Below are positions 8,424 through 16,787 of a stretch of DNA of 45,398 bases, piece by piece. Position 1 is the stretch's first letter; each line of letters opens with the position of its first letter. Source of the DNA: Paenibacillus xylaniclasticus (GTDB taxonomy: Bacteria; Bacillota; Bacilli; Paenibacillales; Paenibacillaceae); assembly GCF_004001065.1 (NCBI RefSeq), contig NZ_BIML01000016.1:1-45398 (forward strand), read 5' to 3'. Both the position numbers and the translations under genes were made by a program. The notes under the pieces are model-generated. The model had not been told where the DNA came from, searched no databases, and saw nothing but the letters and a program-made list of their open reading frames with translations.

Positions 8424-8440
8424 TGTCAAGTTTGTCAAGT
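8424..8440. repeat. Tandem TGTCAAGT direct repeat between lacI-type gene and manA
   Basis: Two exact copies of the 8-mer (8424-8431 and 8433-8440) with one base between, a 9-bp period. On the minus strand each contains TTGACA, so the element may overlap the -35 region of the regulator gene. Either duplicated -35 elements or a binding site is possible. Confidence 0.55.
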
Positions 8441-8501
8441 TATATCCATTTGTGCAGCGTCATATTGCTTATTAACTTAGGAGAATGGAGAATGATATAA
8501 A

Positions 8502-9446
8502 ATGAATCAACCGATTTTTCTACTTCCTGTATTTCAAGAGCGCATCTGGGGCGGCACGAAGCTGAAAGCGCTGTTCGGCTATAACATCCCGAGCGAGACG
8601 ACCGGCGAATGCTGGGCTATATCCGCTCACCCGAACGGCCAAAGCATCGTCAAGAACGGCCCCTATCAGGGCATGCCGCTCGGCGAGCTGTGGACATCTC
8701 ATCCCGAATTGTTCCAATCAAGCTCGAGCGTATTCCCGCTGCTGACTAAGCTGCTCGACGCCTCCGACGATCTATCCGTACAAGTACACCCCGATGACGA
8801 ATATGCTGGCAAGCACGAGAACGGTGAACTCGGCAAGACCGAGTGCTGGTACATCGTCGATGCGGAGCCAGGCGCTTCGATTATTTACGGTCATGAAGCT
8901 AGCACGAAGGAGCAGTTCATCCGCTTGATCCAAGATGGGCGGTGGAACGATCTGCTAACGAGCGTGCCCGTCAAGGCCGGCGATTTCTTCTACGTCCCTA
9001 GCGGAACGATTCATGCGCTCGGCAAAGGCATCGTCGTGCTGGAAACGCAGCAAAGCTCCGATACGACGTACCGGGTATACGATTACGACCGGAAGGACAA
9101 GAATGGCAGTCTGCGCGAGCTGCACCTGGACAAGGCAATCGAAGTCACGACGGTGCCGCAAGCTTACGTACCGGTCTCCTACAGCACACACGAAGCCGAA
9201 GGGCTGAGTATTGTAACGTTCGTCTCGAACGAATTCTTCACCGTAGAGAAATGGGAAGTGGCTGGCGCTGCCCAGCTGCCTGGCAGCAGCAAATATCAGC
9301 TGTTCAGCGTCTTGGAAGGAAACGGCCGTCTGCGCATAGGCGGCGAGTCATTCGAGCTGCGCAAAGGCGATCACTTCATTACTCCAGCCGGCTTCGGACC
9401 TTATGAGCTGGACGGCCGCTTGCAGCTGATCGTCTCGAACGAGTAA
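8502..9446 (+). CDS. manA: Mannose-6-phosphate isomerase, class I
   Basis: Zinc enzyme interconverting mannose-6-phosphate and fructose-6-phosphate. The 314-residue length matches the short Bacillus-type enzyme. Metal ligands are recognisable: Gln94 and His96 in SVQVHPDD, Glu114 in GKTECWY, and His171 in GTIHALG. A C-terminal cupin-like region follows (RKGDHFITPAG). A GGAG element lies upstream of the ATG. It stands alone on the plus strand, divergent from a LacI-type regulator, which suggests local sugar-responsive control. It ends in a strong hairpin. Confidence 0.96.
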   Translation: MNQPIFLLPVFQERIWGGTKLKALFGYNIPSETTGECWAISAHPNGQSIVKNGPYQGMPLGELWTSHPELFQSSSSVFPLLTKLLDASDDLSVQVHPDDEYAGKHENGELGKTECWYIVDAEPGASIIYGHEASTKEQFIRLIQDGRWNDLLTSVPVKAGDFFYVPSGTIHALGKGIVVLETQQSSDTTYRVYDYDRKDKNGSLRELHLDKAIEVTTVPQAYVPVSYSTHEAEGLSIVTFVSNEFFTVEKWEVAGAAQLPGSSKYQLFSVLEGNGRLRIGGESFELRKGDHFITPAGFGPYELDGRLQLIVSNE

Positions 9447-9453
9447 ATACACA

Positions 9454-9493
9454 AAGGACGTCACGCTCTCCATCGGACAAGCGTGACGTCCTT
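9454..9493. terminator. Bidirectional terminator between manA and metallophosphatase
   Basis: AAGGACGTCACGCT (9454-9467) and AGCGTGACGTCCTT (9480-9493) form a perfect 14-bp stem. On the minus strand it is followed by TTTGTGTATTT. On the plus strand the T-tract is poor. It lies between two convergent genes and probably serves both. Confidence 0.8.
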
Positions 9494-9519
9494 ACTGTAA
9501 TCGGAATCTTGTAGTAAAC

Positions 9520-10215
9520 CTAAAATCGCGTGATCTCTCGCTTCTCGATTTTCCCTGAGCTCTGCTTATAAACCATGTAAATCATCCGGCTAAGATCGAT
9601 CAGCGCAAGACCTCGTTCCTCTTCAATGAAATACGTGTTACAACCAAGATCTGCATTGAGCCGAACCCCGTCATAATAGATCCGCTCAACAGGCGTATGC
9701 CCATGAACCACTGGTTTATTCTGCGTCAAATGAAAAAGGCTCTCCTTAGCAATACCGTAGAAGTCTGACTCAGACATCCATAATATATCTCGACATTGCT
9801 CTTCCAAAGGCTCCCACGGATTCAATCCGGCATGTGTATAAACGAACTCATCATCCTGGTGAACCATCGGCAGATTGATCACCCATTCAATATGCTGATC
9901 CATTTCCGCTTGAGAGAATGTTCTTGTCAAATCCTTCAACGTCTCTCGTCCACCGTGACTCATCCAAAGTCTGTCACCGCTGCGATAATAATCTCTCATC
10001 ATTTCCTCGTGATTGCCCATAAGGGCGAATACATTATTAGGATACGCTTCAACCAGTTCCTTGACCCGTCGGATCACTTGACCGCTTGATTTTCCTCGAT
10101 TGATATAATCACCGCCAAAAACAAGCTGATCCTTCGAGAAATCAATGCAAGCTTCCTGCAGCAATAAATCCATTCCGTTGAACTCGCCATGTATATCCGT
10201 TATAAAGTATTTCAA
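9520..10215 (-). CDS. Metallophosphoesterase (PrpA/ApaH-like serine/threonine phosphatase fold)
   Basis: A 231-residue calcineurin-like phosphoesterase. The two-metal signature is complete: TDIHGE near the N-terminus, GGDYINRG, GNHEEM, and later His residues in YTHAGLN and VVHGHTP. Such proteins include bacterial PP1-like phosphatases and symmetrical Ap4A hydrolases; sequence alone does not decide which. The start is TTG, with AGGAGG 7 nt upstream. It is monocistronic and ends at the hairpin shared with manA. A cytoplasmic location is expected, as no signal or membrane segment is visible. Confidence 0.9.
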   Translation of the reverse strand: MKYFITDIHGEFNGMDLLLQEACIDFSKDQLVFGGDYINRGKSSGQVIRRVKELVEAYPNNVFALMGNHEEMMRDYYRSGDRLWMSHGGRETLKDLTRTFSQAEMDQHIEWVINLPMVHQDDEFVYTHAGLNPWEPLEEQCRDILWMSESDFYGIAKESLFHLTQNKPVVHGHTPVERIYYDGVRLNADLGCNTYFIEEERGLALIDLSRMIYMVYKQSSGKIEKREITRF

Positions 10216-10328
10216 CGTATTTCCTCCTAAACGGAATACTGAATTTACGAAGCCGCATCCTGCGTGAACTGCATCATCCTCCTATAGATCGTCGACTCGT
10301 TGGAAAGTGACGTTCTCTCATTATCAAA

Positions 10329-10715
10329 TCATGATGTCATTTTAATCCCAAAAGCAATCCATCTTCCATCTATATCTTCAACCACAAATTCTCTGTTATT
10401 GTAATCAGTATTAGTTAATGAACGAACAATCTTAACATTGGAATTGATAAACTCATTTTGAAGTTCTTCTTGGTTTTTAGTGATAAAGTAAGCATCATAT
10501 CCGTATCCATACAATTCTCTATTAGGAACTACTTTTTGACCATTAGATTTAATTAAGATGATTTCTGTAGTGTCCCTATATAGACAAATATGAGGTTCAT
10601 TCGTATTCAAATAATGAACAGCTCTAAACCCCATTTTATCTTCATAATAACTTGCAGTTTTTATGATATCATTGGTTGGAAATATGCAGTGTGATTCTAA
10701 TAATAACGGCTTCAT
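10329..10715 (-). CDS. VOC family (glyoxalase/bleomycin-resistance fold) protein
   Basis: A 128-residue single-domain protein. The pattern is that of the vicinal oxygen chelate fold: an N-terminal beta strand with a family-type opening, SYYEDKMGFRAVHY, a central region with YDAYFIT, and the C-terminal REFVVEDIDGRWIAFG, which usually carries a metal-ligand-bearing strand. The substrate is not predictable; such proteins range from antibiotic-binding to dioxygenases. The ATG follows GGAGGAG by about 9 nt. The gene is visibly more AT-rich than its neighbours and borders a repeat-bearing gap, which suggests recent acquisition. Confidence 0.85.
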   Translation of the reverse strand: MKPLLLESHCIFPTNDIIKTASYYEDKMGFRAVHYLNTNEPHICLYRDTTEIILIKSNGQKVVPNRELYGYGYDAYFITKNQEELQNEFINSNVKIVRSLTNTDYNNREFVVEDIDGRWIAFGIKMTS

Positions 10716-10837
10716 TCATTTTCTCCTCCGATTTGTACTTTATGTAAAACTAAATTCCACACCGTTACATAAGTATCCTCCCGTACGAAAAATGGAAAAC
10801 ATTTATAAAAAAATCTGCTACAACAAACAGAATAAAA

Positions 10838-10880
10838 GACTGGTGAGAAGATTGAAGTCAGCTTCAATCAACTTCCAGTC
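10838..10880. repeat. Hairpin with two nested inverted repeats
   Basis: GACTGG pairs with CCAGTC at the base, and GATTGAAG (10850-10857) with CTTCAATC (10862-10869) at the tip across a 4-nt loop. It has no T-run, so it is not an obvious terminator. Confidence 0.7.
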
Positions 10881-11136
10881 TATGGTGTTTCGAGGACAGA
10901 TATTTTTACCGTATGAAATTTTGCCCATCTCCAACATAACCCAATCCCTTGCCCCACAAGGCTTCTCCTGCAATTCTGGGATAAAGGTTCATGTCCCGTC
11001 ATGTGAGGTCACAAGGGCAAATAACTGGTAATGAACTGGTTCAATTGTGAACAAAAACGAATAAATATTGGTGTCCGAAAGGCAGGGGAAAGATCAGGGG
11101 AAGTGCTGGGAGGAGGGTTGTAAAATCCAGAGTAAA

Positions 11137-11163
11137 GAACTGAATAAAAGCTTGAGAAAAGCC
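11137..11163. repeat. Diverged repeat, copy 1
   Basis: A 27-mer containing AGCTTGAGAAAAGCC. It matches the segment at 11271-11297 at 22 of 27 positions, in the same orientation. Confidence 0.6.
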
Positions 11164-11270
11164 TTCCCCACATCCCATAAACCCTTGAGCCGCCTGGGTT
11201 TATGCTTGAAATAATGATTCGGGAACCAATAGAGAAATTCCTGCTTTTAATCGCCGCGGCGGATGAAAAA

Positions 11271-11297
11271 AGACTGGATAAACGCTTGAGGAAAGCC
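11271..11297. repeat. Diverged repeat, copy 2
   Basis: A 27-mer containing CGCTTGAGGAAAGCC, partner of 11137-11163. This copy lies inside a larger AGACTGG...CCAGTC inverted repeat ending near 11314. Confidence 0.6.
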
Positions 11298-11379
11298 CCC
11301 GGCATTTTCCAGTCCTTAGTGATATTGCAAAGCGAATTTTTATTCAGAGACAGTTTTGTTGGAGTTAGACGGGTATTTT

Positions 11380-12171
11380 TTATTGGTTACACTCCCGCTG
11401 CCTCAAAGCCTCATACAAAATAACAGTCGCAGCCATCGCCACGTTCAACGATTCCGCCCGGCCGCGAATCGGGATAATGACCGACTGGTCGGACAGAGCG
11501 AGCACCTTGGCCGATATGCCGTCAGACTCACTGCCTAGAATTAGCCACGTCGGGCCTGTCCAATCGCAATCGTAGCAGCTTACGGCTGATTGTAGACTCG
11601 TCGCCGCAAGCCGGATGCCCCGCTCCTTCGCTCTCGGCAGCAGCTCCTCTAAGTCGCCTTCCACAATCGGCAGATGAAAAATCGACCCCATCGTCGACCG
11701 GACGGTCTTCGGATTGTACATATCTACGCATCCTCGTCCGAGTATGACCGCATCAGCGCCGACGGCGTCTGCGCTGCGGATAATCGTGCCGGCGTTGCCG
11801 GGATCACGCACGCCATCAAGCACGACGACGAGCGACCGCTCGCGGAACAACGCAGCTTCATCGGCTGGCGGCTTCTTCACAACCGCGAAAACCGGGGGCG
11901 GAGATTCCGTTCCCGTGCACTTGGCCATAACAGGGGGCGAGGCGCTTACGAGCAGCTCCGCATAATCCGTGTGCAGCGTCGCCAGCTCCTTCGGAAGTCC
12001 TCGCTCTCCATCGTATACGATGGCCTCGATCGCCGCACCGCTGCTCACCGCTTCCTGAACGAGATGAATTCCTTCGATAAGAAAGCTTCCGCTGCGGTCT
12101 CGGTATTTTTTGTCCAGCAGGGATGCCCATGCCTTCGCTCTTGCATTCTGAACCGACATTACATCGTACAA
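11380..12171 (-). CDS. TrmH/SpoU family RNA 2'-O-methyltransferase
   Basis: A SPOUT-class methyltransferase that uses S-adenosylmethionine to methylate ribose in tRNA or rRNA. The 263-residue protein has a small N-terminal RNA-binding substrate domain. The three SpoU motifs follow: DPGNAGTIIRSADAVG, then NPKTVRSTMGS and LGSESDGIS, and the C-terminal IPIRGRAESLNVAMAA that forms the trefoil knot. It resembles YsgA-type proteins, whose exact target is uncertain. The TTG start has GGAAGG 7 nt upstream; the ATG 12 nt further in is less well spaced. It follows ktrA/ktrC on the same strand with about 50 bp between. Confidence 0.92.
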   Translation of the reverse strand: MYDVMSVQNARAKAWASLLDKKYRDRSGSFLIEGIHLVQEAVSSGAAIEAIVYDGERGLPKELATLHTDYAELLVSASPPVMAKCTGTESPPPVFAVVKKPPADEAALFRERSLVVVLDGVRDPGNAGTIIRSADAVGADAVILGRGCVDMYNPKTVRSTMGSIFHLPIVEGDLEELLPRAKERGIRLAATSLQSAVSCYDCDWTGPTWLILGSESDGISAKVLALSDQSVIIPIRGRAESLNVAMAATVILYEALRQRECNQ

Positions 12172-12223
12172 CTTGAATCCTTCCTTCTTAAGCCCTGTCG
12201 CTTATATTTATAATAATATCGTC

Positions 12224-12898
12224 CTACCGCTGACGGCTTTCCGAATAAGCCAGCTCCAGGCTGGCAAGATCGTCATTCTTCCCTACGATAACAAGCACGT
12301 CGTCCAAGCGGATCGTATCGTCGGCGTGAGGAGCAATATTCATATGGCCGCCGTTCTTGATCGCCATCACGTTACAATAATATTTGGCACGTATGTCGAG
12401 CTGTTTCAAGCTTTTGCCAAACATCGACGCCGGAGCCTTGAACTCCAATATGCTGTAATCGTCCGAGAGCTCAATGAAATCGATAATATTAGGCGATATT
12501 AAATGATGGGCGACACGCATGCCCATGTCCCGCTCCGGAAATATCACTTTGTCCGCGCCGATCTTGCTAAGCACCTTGCCATGCAGCTCGCTCTGCGCCT
12601 TGACGATGAGATTCGGCACACCAAGCTCTTTCAAAATAAGCGTCGTCAGAATGCTCGCTTGAATATCCTGTCCGATCGCGACGACGACAACATCGAAATT
12701 ACGAATACCGAGAGCGCGAAGAGCCTCCTCGTCCGTACTGTCGGCAGAGACCGCATGGGTCACATAATTCGACGCCTCTTGCGTCCGCTGTTCGCTCGCA
12801 TCGATCGCAAGCACGTCAAATCCGAGATTGGATAACGTCTGGGCAACGCTTGAGCCGAACCGGCCCATTCCGATGACGGCATACTGCTTCTTAGCCAC
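12224..12898 (-). CDS. Potassium uptake regulatory subunit KtrA/KtrC (TrkA family)
   Basis: Cytoplasmic RCK-type gating subunit of a Ktr potassium channel. It has 224 residues, as expected for KtrA or KtrC. The N-terminal Rossmann domain shows AVIGMGRFGSS, which binds nucleotide, and a conserved acidic residue at the next strand end (VLAIDA). A C-terminal TrkA-C domain, which in Bacillus binds c-di-AMP, occupies the last 80 or so residues. The GTG start has GGAGG 8 nt upstream. No KtrB/KtrD membrane subunit is in the window, so the arrangement resembles the unlinked ktrC of B. subtilis. It is divergent from sspI. Confidence 0.93.
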   Translation of the reverse strand: MAKKQYAVIGMGRFGSSVAQTLSNLGFDVLAIDASEQRTQEASNYVTHAVSADSTDEEALRALGIRNFDVVVVAIGQDIQASILTTLILKELGVPNLIVKAQSELHGKVLSKIGADKVIFPERDMGMRVAHHLISPNIIDFIELSDDYSILEFKAPASMFGKSLKQLDIRAKYYCNVMAIKNGGHMNIAPHADDTIRLDDVLVIVGKNDDLASLELAYSESRQR

Positions 12899-12933
12899 GA
12901 CCAATTCCTCCCAGTCCAAATGCATCTATCGCC

Positions 12934-12939
12934 ATTATA
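12934..12939 (-). promoter_or_regulatory. Extended -10 promoter of the ktr gene
   Basis: On the minus strand, TATGCTATAAT contains a perfect TATAAT preceded by TGC, an extended -10 element. The -35 region is weak. It lies 36 bp before the GTG start. Confidence 0.65.
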
Positions 12940-13050
12940 GCATACCCGCTAGTGCCTTTCTCCTCCAGACTGCCAGTTGTCTCCGCGTGTGTAGTCTGAG
13001 GTTCTCGGACATAATGAATACGTGTCTAAACGAAAATGGAGGTATGCTGC

Positions 13051-13290
13051 TTGAATATCGATCTGCGGCAAGCAATCATTATGAGAGTCAAGGACAAATC
13101 CGACTCAGAACTGACCGATATCATTCAGGATTCCATTGGTGCCGATGAACGAGCCCTTCCCGGGCTGGGTGTTCTGTTCGAAATGATCTGGCAGCATAGC
13201 ACGGCTGACGATCAGTCGAAGATGGTTGGATATCTTCATTCCCATCTGCATACGAACGATGCGCCGAATGCAGGTATCGGTCATTCTTAA
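13051..13290 (+). CDS. sspI: Small acid-soluble spore protein SspI
   Basis: A minor spore protein made in the forespore. The 79-residue product matches SspI throughout: opening NIDLRQAIIMRV, the hallmark LPGLGVLFEMIWQH, and a short polar tail slightly longer than the roughly 71-residue Bacillus protein. The start is TTG at 13051, with GGAGG 8 nt upstream; the upstream in-frame ATG at 13036 overlaps that ribosome site and is unlikely. A CATAATGA box at 13010-13017 resembles a sigma-G -10 element, but the -35 is not clear. It confirms that the host forms endospores. Confidence 0.93.
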   Translation: MNIDLRQAIIMRVKDKSDSELTDIIQDSIGADERALPGLGVLFEMIWQHSTADDQSKMVGYLHSHLHTNDAPNAGIGHS

Positions 13291-13431
13291 CGATTCACGC
13301 GACTCCGCGCATGACGTAACCCCCTTCCCGATCCAAAAGGATAGCCAATTTGCACATCCGCCCATGCATATGTGCAGCATGAAGCATAGGCTGTTATCAT
13401 CCGATAATGGGAACGGGAAGGGGCTAATGTT

Positions 13432-13659
13432 ATGGCACTTACCGAAGATACGATCATTGATATAGATACCGAGCCTTCTGCCGAGGAGCTCGCAATATGG
13501 GCGGCCGCTCTTGTTGTCGCCGCTGACGTACTTGCGCTAATCGCTTTACTTAAAGCGCGCAAAGAATCTCAGCAGAAGGATGAGGAGAACGAACAGTCCA
13601 GCCGTAGAGCTAAGCCTAAGCCTCGCCATCCGCGATTTAACCGCTTTAAAGCTCGTTGA
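13432..13659 (+). CDS. Small single-pass membrane protein, unknown function
   Basis: A 75-residue product with an acidic N-terminus. One hydrophobic helix follows at about residues 20-41 (EELAIWAAALVVAADVLAL), then a charged Lys/Arg-rich tail ending in RHPRFNRFKAR. The ATG follows AAGGGG by about 8 nt. The positive-inside rule suggests a cytoplasmic C-terminus. It lies between sspI and a good terminator, in its own transcript or a short one. I do not recognise the family and assign no role. Confidence 0.7.
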   Translation: MALTEDTIIDIDTEPSAEELAIWAAALVVAADVLALIALLKARKESQQKDEENEQSSRRAKPKPRHPRFNRFKAR

Positions 13660-13676
13660 GTCCAGAATCATATTAA

Positions 13677-13707
13677 AAAGTCCGGTTCCACGATGGAGCC
13701 GGACTTT
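13677..13707. terminator. Terminator after the small membrane protein gene
   Basis: AAAGTCCGGTTCC and GGAGCCGGACTTT form a 13-bp stem with one wobble. Short T-rich sequence follows on the plus strand and TTTTAATAT on the minus strand, so it may act for both converging transcripts. Confidence 0.8.
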
Positions 13708-13759
13708 CGACTTTTGGACTTTCCGCATCAAAACCTATCGTTTGCACAAAACTGCAGAC

Positions 13760-14845
13760 TTAGCCTTCCGCCTTCAGCGGCGCCGGACGCTCACAGCTGC
13801 TCGTCATGCTGTAATGGACATTCTCGCTCGAAGCGATATGGAAGCCATGCATCGCTTCCAACACATGAAATGCCATCGCGCCGCTCGCACGGTGTGGACG
13901 CCCTTCAGCGATCGCTTCCGCCATATCGACTACGCCGATACCGCGATTGTTGTCTGTGTTGCCGTGCGTAAGCGGAATCGTTTCCCAATCGCGAGAGCCT
14001 ACTCTGCGCAGCTGCACCTCACCGCCGAAATGGTTCGGGTCCGGCACGCGCAGCGTTCCAGCGCTTCCGTAAATTTCGATGCTCGGCAGAGATGATCCGG
14101 CTGCCGTATCGAAGCTTGTAATCAGCGTGCCTACTGCACCTGAAGAAAAGTCCAGTACACCTGCGATATGGGTAGCCGTTTCAACTTTGATTTTCTGACC
14201 ACGCTTCGGCTCGCTCGTAATCGTACGCTCCGCATGCGTAATAACGGCCGAGCCCGTCACACGGCGAATCGGTCCGAGCAGCGTCACAAGTGCTGTCAAA
14301 TAGTACGGCCCCATATCGAACATCGGCCCGCCGCCTACTTCATAATAAAAGCCTGGATCAGGATGCCAATTCTCATGGCCGCCGCACAGCATAAACCCTG
14401 ACGCTGCGACCGGTGTTCCGATTGCACCTTCATCAATCAGCTTGCGGCACGTCTGAATACCGCCGCCAAGGAACGTCTCCGGCGCACAAGCGACGTGAAG
14501 TCCTTTGGCTTGGGCAAGCTCGAGTATGCGAGCGCCTTCCTCCAGCGTGACAGCCAGAGGCTTCTCGCCATACACATGTTTGCCGGCTTCCAGAGCGCGA
14601 ATGCTAATTTCCGCATGAGCTTTCGGAATCGTCAGATTAACGACGATATCGATCGAAGGATCAGCGAGCAGCTCCTCTACTGAATATGCATGCGGCAGAT
14701 TATACTGCTCCGCCCGCTCCTTCGCTCTCGACAGATCCGCGTCCGCGCAAGCAACGACTTCGACTTGCTCGTAGCTAGTCAAGTTCTTCAAATAGATATT
14801 ACTAATATTCCCACAGCCGATAATACCGATCCGTGCTTTTGTCAT
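13760..14845 (-). CDS. Gfo/Idh/MocA family oxidoreductase
   Basis: NAD(P)-dependent dehydrogenase of the glucose-fructose oxidoreductase family. Its members oxidise sugars, inositols or their derivatives. The 361-residue product has the dinucleotide-binding motif IGIIGCGNIS near the N-terminus and the family signature EKPLAV at residues 94-99. A C-terminal substrate domain contains GGGPMFDMGPYYL, where the Asp and Tyr region lines the active site. The frame extends further upstream, but the ATG at 14845 gives the canonical start. It is the last gene of a three-gene operon with thuA-like and a second MocA-family gene. Confidence 0.93.
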   Translation of the reverse strand: MTKARIGIIGCGNISNIYLKNLTSYEQVEVVACADADLSRAKERAEQYNLPHAYSVEELLADPSIDIVVNLTIPKAHAEISIRALEAGKHVYGEKPLAVTLEEGARILELAQAKGLHVACAPETFLGGGIQTCRKLIDEGAIGTPVAASGFMLCGGHENWHPDPGFYYEVGGGPMFDMGPYYLTALVTLLGPIRRVTGSAVITHAERTITSEPKRGQKIKVETATHIAGVLDFSSGAVGTLITSFDTAAGSSLPSIEIYGSAGTLRVPDPNHFGGEVQLRRVGSRDWETIPLTHGNTDNNRGIGVVDMAEAIAEGRPHRASGAMAFHVLEAMHGFHIASSENVHYSMTSSCERPAPLKAEG

Positions 14846-14880
14846 GAGGTATCCTAAGCTCCTCTCTCTCGCTGCTTCAT

Positions 14881-15516
14881 TTAGCCTTGGGCAGGACGCG
14901 CTGCCCATAGAAAGCCGCGGCGCATCAACTCCATCGTCTGCGGCATCGCGACAATATTCGCTTGGTGACCTAGCGTACAATAATACACATTGCCTTGTCC
15001 CCACTTCTTCGTCCATACAACCGGCATGAGCACATCGCCAAAATCAGTCGTCGCATGCACCTTAATCGCCGGATCAATATGCATATAATACTTCTCCGAG
15101 CATACCTCGAAATCACCGATACCTGCCGTAAGCGGATCATTCGGATCTGACATCCGGACCGTATACGTCACACCGTCATTACCCGGATGCGCTACCCATT
15201 GACCGCCGACCATATATTGATACTCGACCTCGTTGCGGAACGAGTCGGCCATGCCGCCGTGGCAGCCGGCGAGGCCGACTCCATTCTCGACAGCGCGGAG
15301 CAGCGGCTCCAGTTGGTGCTTCTCAATCGTGCCCATCGTCCATACGGGTACGATAAGATCGAGCGAGCTCATTAACGCTTCATCGGCGTAGCTCTCCAGC
15401 GTGTCCGATACGACGACCTCGAAATCTTCCTTACGCAAAATATTAGCGAATATCTCTGCTACTTCCTTCGGCTGATGTCCATCCCAGCCGCCCCAAACGA
15501 TCAGTGCTTTTCTCAT
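14881..15516 (-). CDS. ThuA domain protein (trehalose-utilisation type)
   Basis: A 211-residue protein with the class I glutamine-amidotransferase-like fold of ThuA. Visible marks are the N-terminal ALIVWGGWDGHQP, the central GVGLAGCHGGMADSF and the C-terminal WGQGNVYYCTLGHQ. In rhizobia, ThuA with ThuB (a MocA-family protein) processes trehalose and related disaccharides through 3-keto intermediates. The gene is flanked in the same operon by two MocA-family oxidoreductases, so keto-sugar metabolism is a reasonable inference. Spacing to the upstream gene is only 8 bp, which suggests translational coupling. Confidence 0.9.
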   Translation of the reverse strand: MRKALIVWGGWDGHQPKEVAEIFANILRKEDFEVVVSDTLESYADEALMSSLDLIVPVWTMGTIEKHQLEPLLRAVENGVGLAGCHGGMADSFRNEVEYQYMVGGQWVAHPGNDGVTYTVRMSDPNDPLTAGIGDFEVCSEKYYMHIDPAIKVHATTDFGDVLMPVVWTKKWGQGNVYYCTLGHQANIVAMPQTMELMRRGFLWAARPAQG

Positions 15517-15524
15517 CTGTGTCT

Positions 15525-16697
15525 CTACTCCTTCATCTCGTCAATCGTGACCCACCGGCGCTCCGCTACCGAACGCTCGACCGCCTCTAACACCTCTTGG
15601 CACTTCACACCGTCTACAAAATTTGGAACTGGCTGACGCCCTTCTTCCATTGCCCGCATTAGCTCGACAACCTCGTGTGTAAAGGTATGCTCGTAGCCAA
15701 TCGTATGGCCGGCCGGCCACCAGGCATCCATATAGGCGTGCGCCGCATCGGTTGCCAGTACTCGGCGGAAGCCCTGGACATCCTCCGCATCATCGGTAAA
15801 ATAAACTTGCAGCTCGTTAAGCCGCTCGAAGTCGAACTTCACGCTTCCCTTGCTGCCATTAATTTCGAACGAATTGGTGGAGCGGTGGCCTGCCGCGAAG
15901 CGCGTTGCCTCGAAGCTGCCGAGCGCGCCGTTCGCGAACCGCGTCATGAACAGCATTGCATCGTCTACCGTCACGTCGCCGAGCGGAGCATCAGCCGCTC
16001 CTTTCGCGCTCAATCCCGTCATCGCTGTTGGAAGCGGGCGCTGCTTGATGAACGTTTCGCTCATACCGACCACCTCGCTGAACTCACCCACCAGGAAACG
16101 TGCCATATCGATCAAGTGCGCGCCAAGATCACCATGTGAGCCTGAGCCGGCAATTTCCTTCTGCAGCCGCCATACGAGCGGGAACGACGGGTCAATAATC
16201 CAATCCTGCAGAAACCATGCGCGAAAATGATAAATCTTGCCCAATCGGCCTTCCTCGATCAGCTTCTTCGCCAGCTGAACAGCCGGAGCGAAACGGTAAT
16301 TGAAGCCGACCATATGGGTAACGCCCGCTTTCTCCGCCGCTGCCAGCATTTCGCGCGAATCAGCAAGCGTCAGCGCGAGCGGCTTCTCGCAGAATAGATG
16401 CTTTCCTGCTGCAGCGGCTGCGATTGCAATTTCTTTATGCGCATCGCTCGGTGCGTTAATATCAATCAGATCAATATCGTCACGGGCAACAAGCTTGCGC
16501 CAATCCGTCTCCGCAGACAGCCAGCCGAATTGGCTTCTCGCCTGCTCAACGCCTTGCGGATCGCGGCCGCATATCGCCTGCATGACTGGCTTCGGCGTAT
16601 CCGGGAAAAACATCGGCGCAGCGCGATACGCATTACTGTGCGCTTTACCCATAAATTTGTATCCAACCATACCTACCCGAACTTGATCCAATGCCAT
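15525..16697 (-). CDS. Gfo/Idh/MocA family oxidoreductase
   Basis: First gene of the thuA-like operon. The 390-residue product opens with RVGMVGYKFMGKAHSNAYR, which carries the nucleotide-binding glycines, and has EKPLAL at residues 104-109. A GSHGDLGAHLIDMARFLVGE segment provides the Asp and His typical of the catalytic region. Such proteins use NAD(P)(H) to oxidise or reduce sugar hydroxyls. It differs enough from the sister gene at 13760-14845 that the two likely act on different substrates or in opposite directions. The LacI-type regulator gene lies 90 bp upstream on the same strand and may control the operon. Confidence 0.93.
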   Translation of the reverse strand: MALDQVRVGMVGYKFMGKAHSNAYRAAPMFFPDTPKPVMQAICGRDPQGVEQARSQFGWLSAETDWRKLVARDDIDLIDINAPSDAHKEIAIAAAAAGKHLFCEKPLALTLADSREMLAAAEKAGVTHMVGFNYRFAPAVQLAKKLIEEGRLGKIYHFRAWFLQDWIIDPSFPLVWRLQKEIAGSGSHGDLGAHLIDMARFLVGEFSEVVGMSETFIKQRPLPTAMTGLSAKGAADAPLGDVTVDDAMLFMTRFANGALGSFEATRFAAGHRSTNSFEINGSKGSVKFDFERLNELQVYFTDDAEDVQGFRRVLATDAAHAYMDAWWPAGHTIGYEHTFTHEVVELMRAMEEGRQPVPNFVDGVKCQEVLEAVERSVAERRWVTIDEMKE

Positions 16698-16787
16698 GAA
16701 TATCGCTCCTATCCGAATAGTCGTAGCCGCAGCCCGAATTCGATGTCATATCGCGTTGATTATTTCAATCATGCCATTCATGCCTGC

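Larger units (their letters stand above)
10716..11379. other. Gene-free region with hairpins and diverged repeats
   Basis: About 660 bp with no convincing reading frame. It contains a strong hairpin at 10838-10880, two related 27-mers 134 bp apart, and a small AAACCC/GGGTTT hairpin near 11178-11201. The motif AAAGACTGG...CCAGTC occurs twice, near 10835-10880 and 11268-11314. It resembles decayed copies of a repeated noncoding element. Confidence 0.6.

Noticed and set aside
11009..11305. 98-codon minus-strand frame in the repeat island
   Set aside because: Ser/Phe-rich with internal repetition that comes from the DNA repeats, and no ribosome site. Treated as noncoding.
10838..11314. CRISPR-like array from recurring GACTGG/CCAGTC repeats
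   Set aside because: Only two or three diverged copies at irregular spacing, no uniform spacers and no cas genes nearby.
12899..13050. c-di-AMP (ydaO-type) riboswitch before the ktr gene
   Set aside because: The divergent gap is only about 150 bp, the promoter lies 36 bp from the start, and no room or conserved motif for the riboswitch remains.
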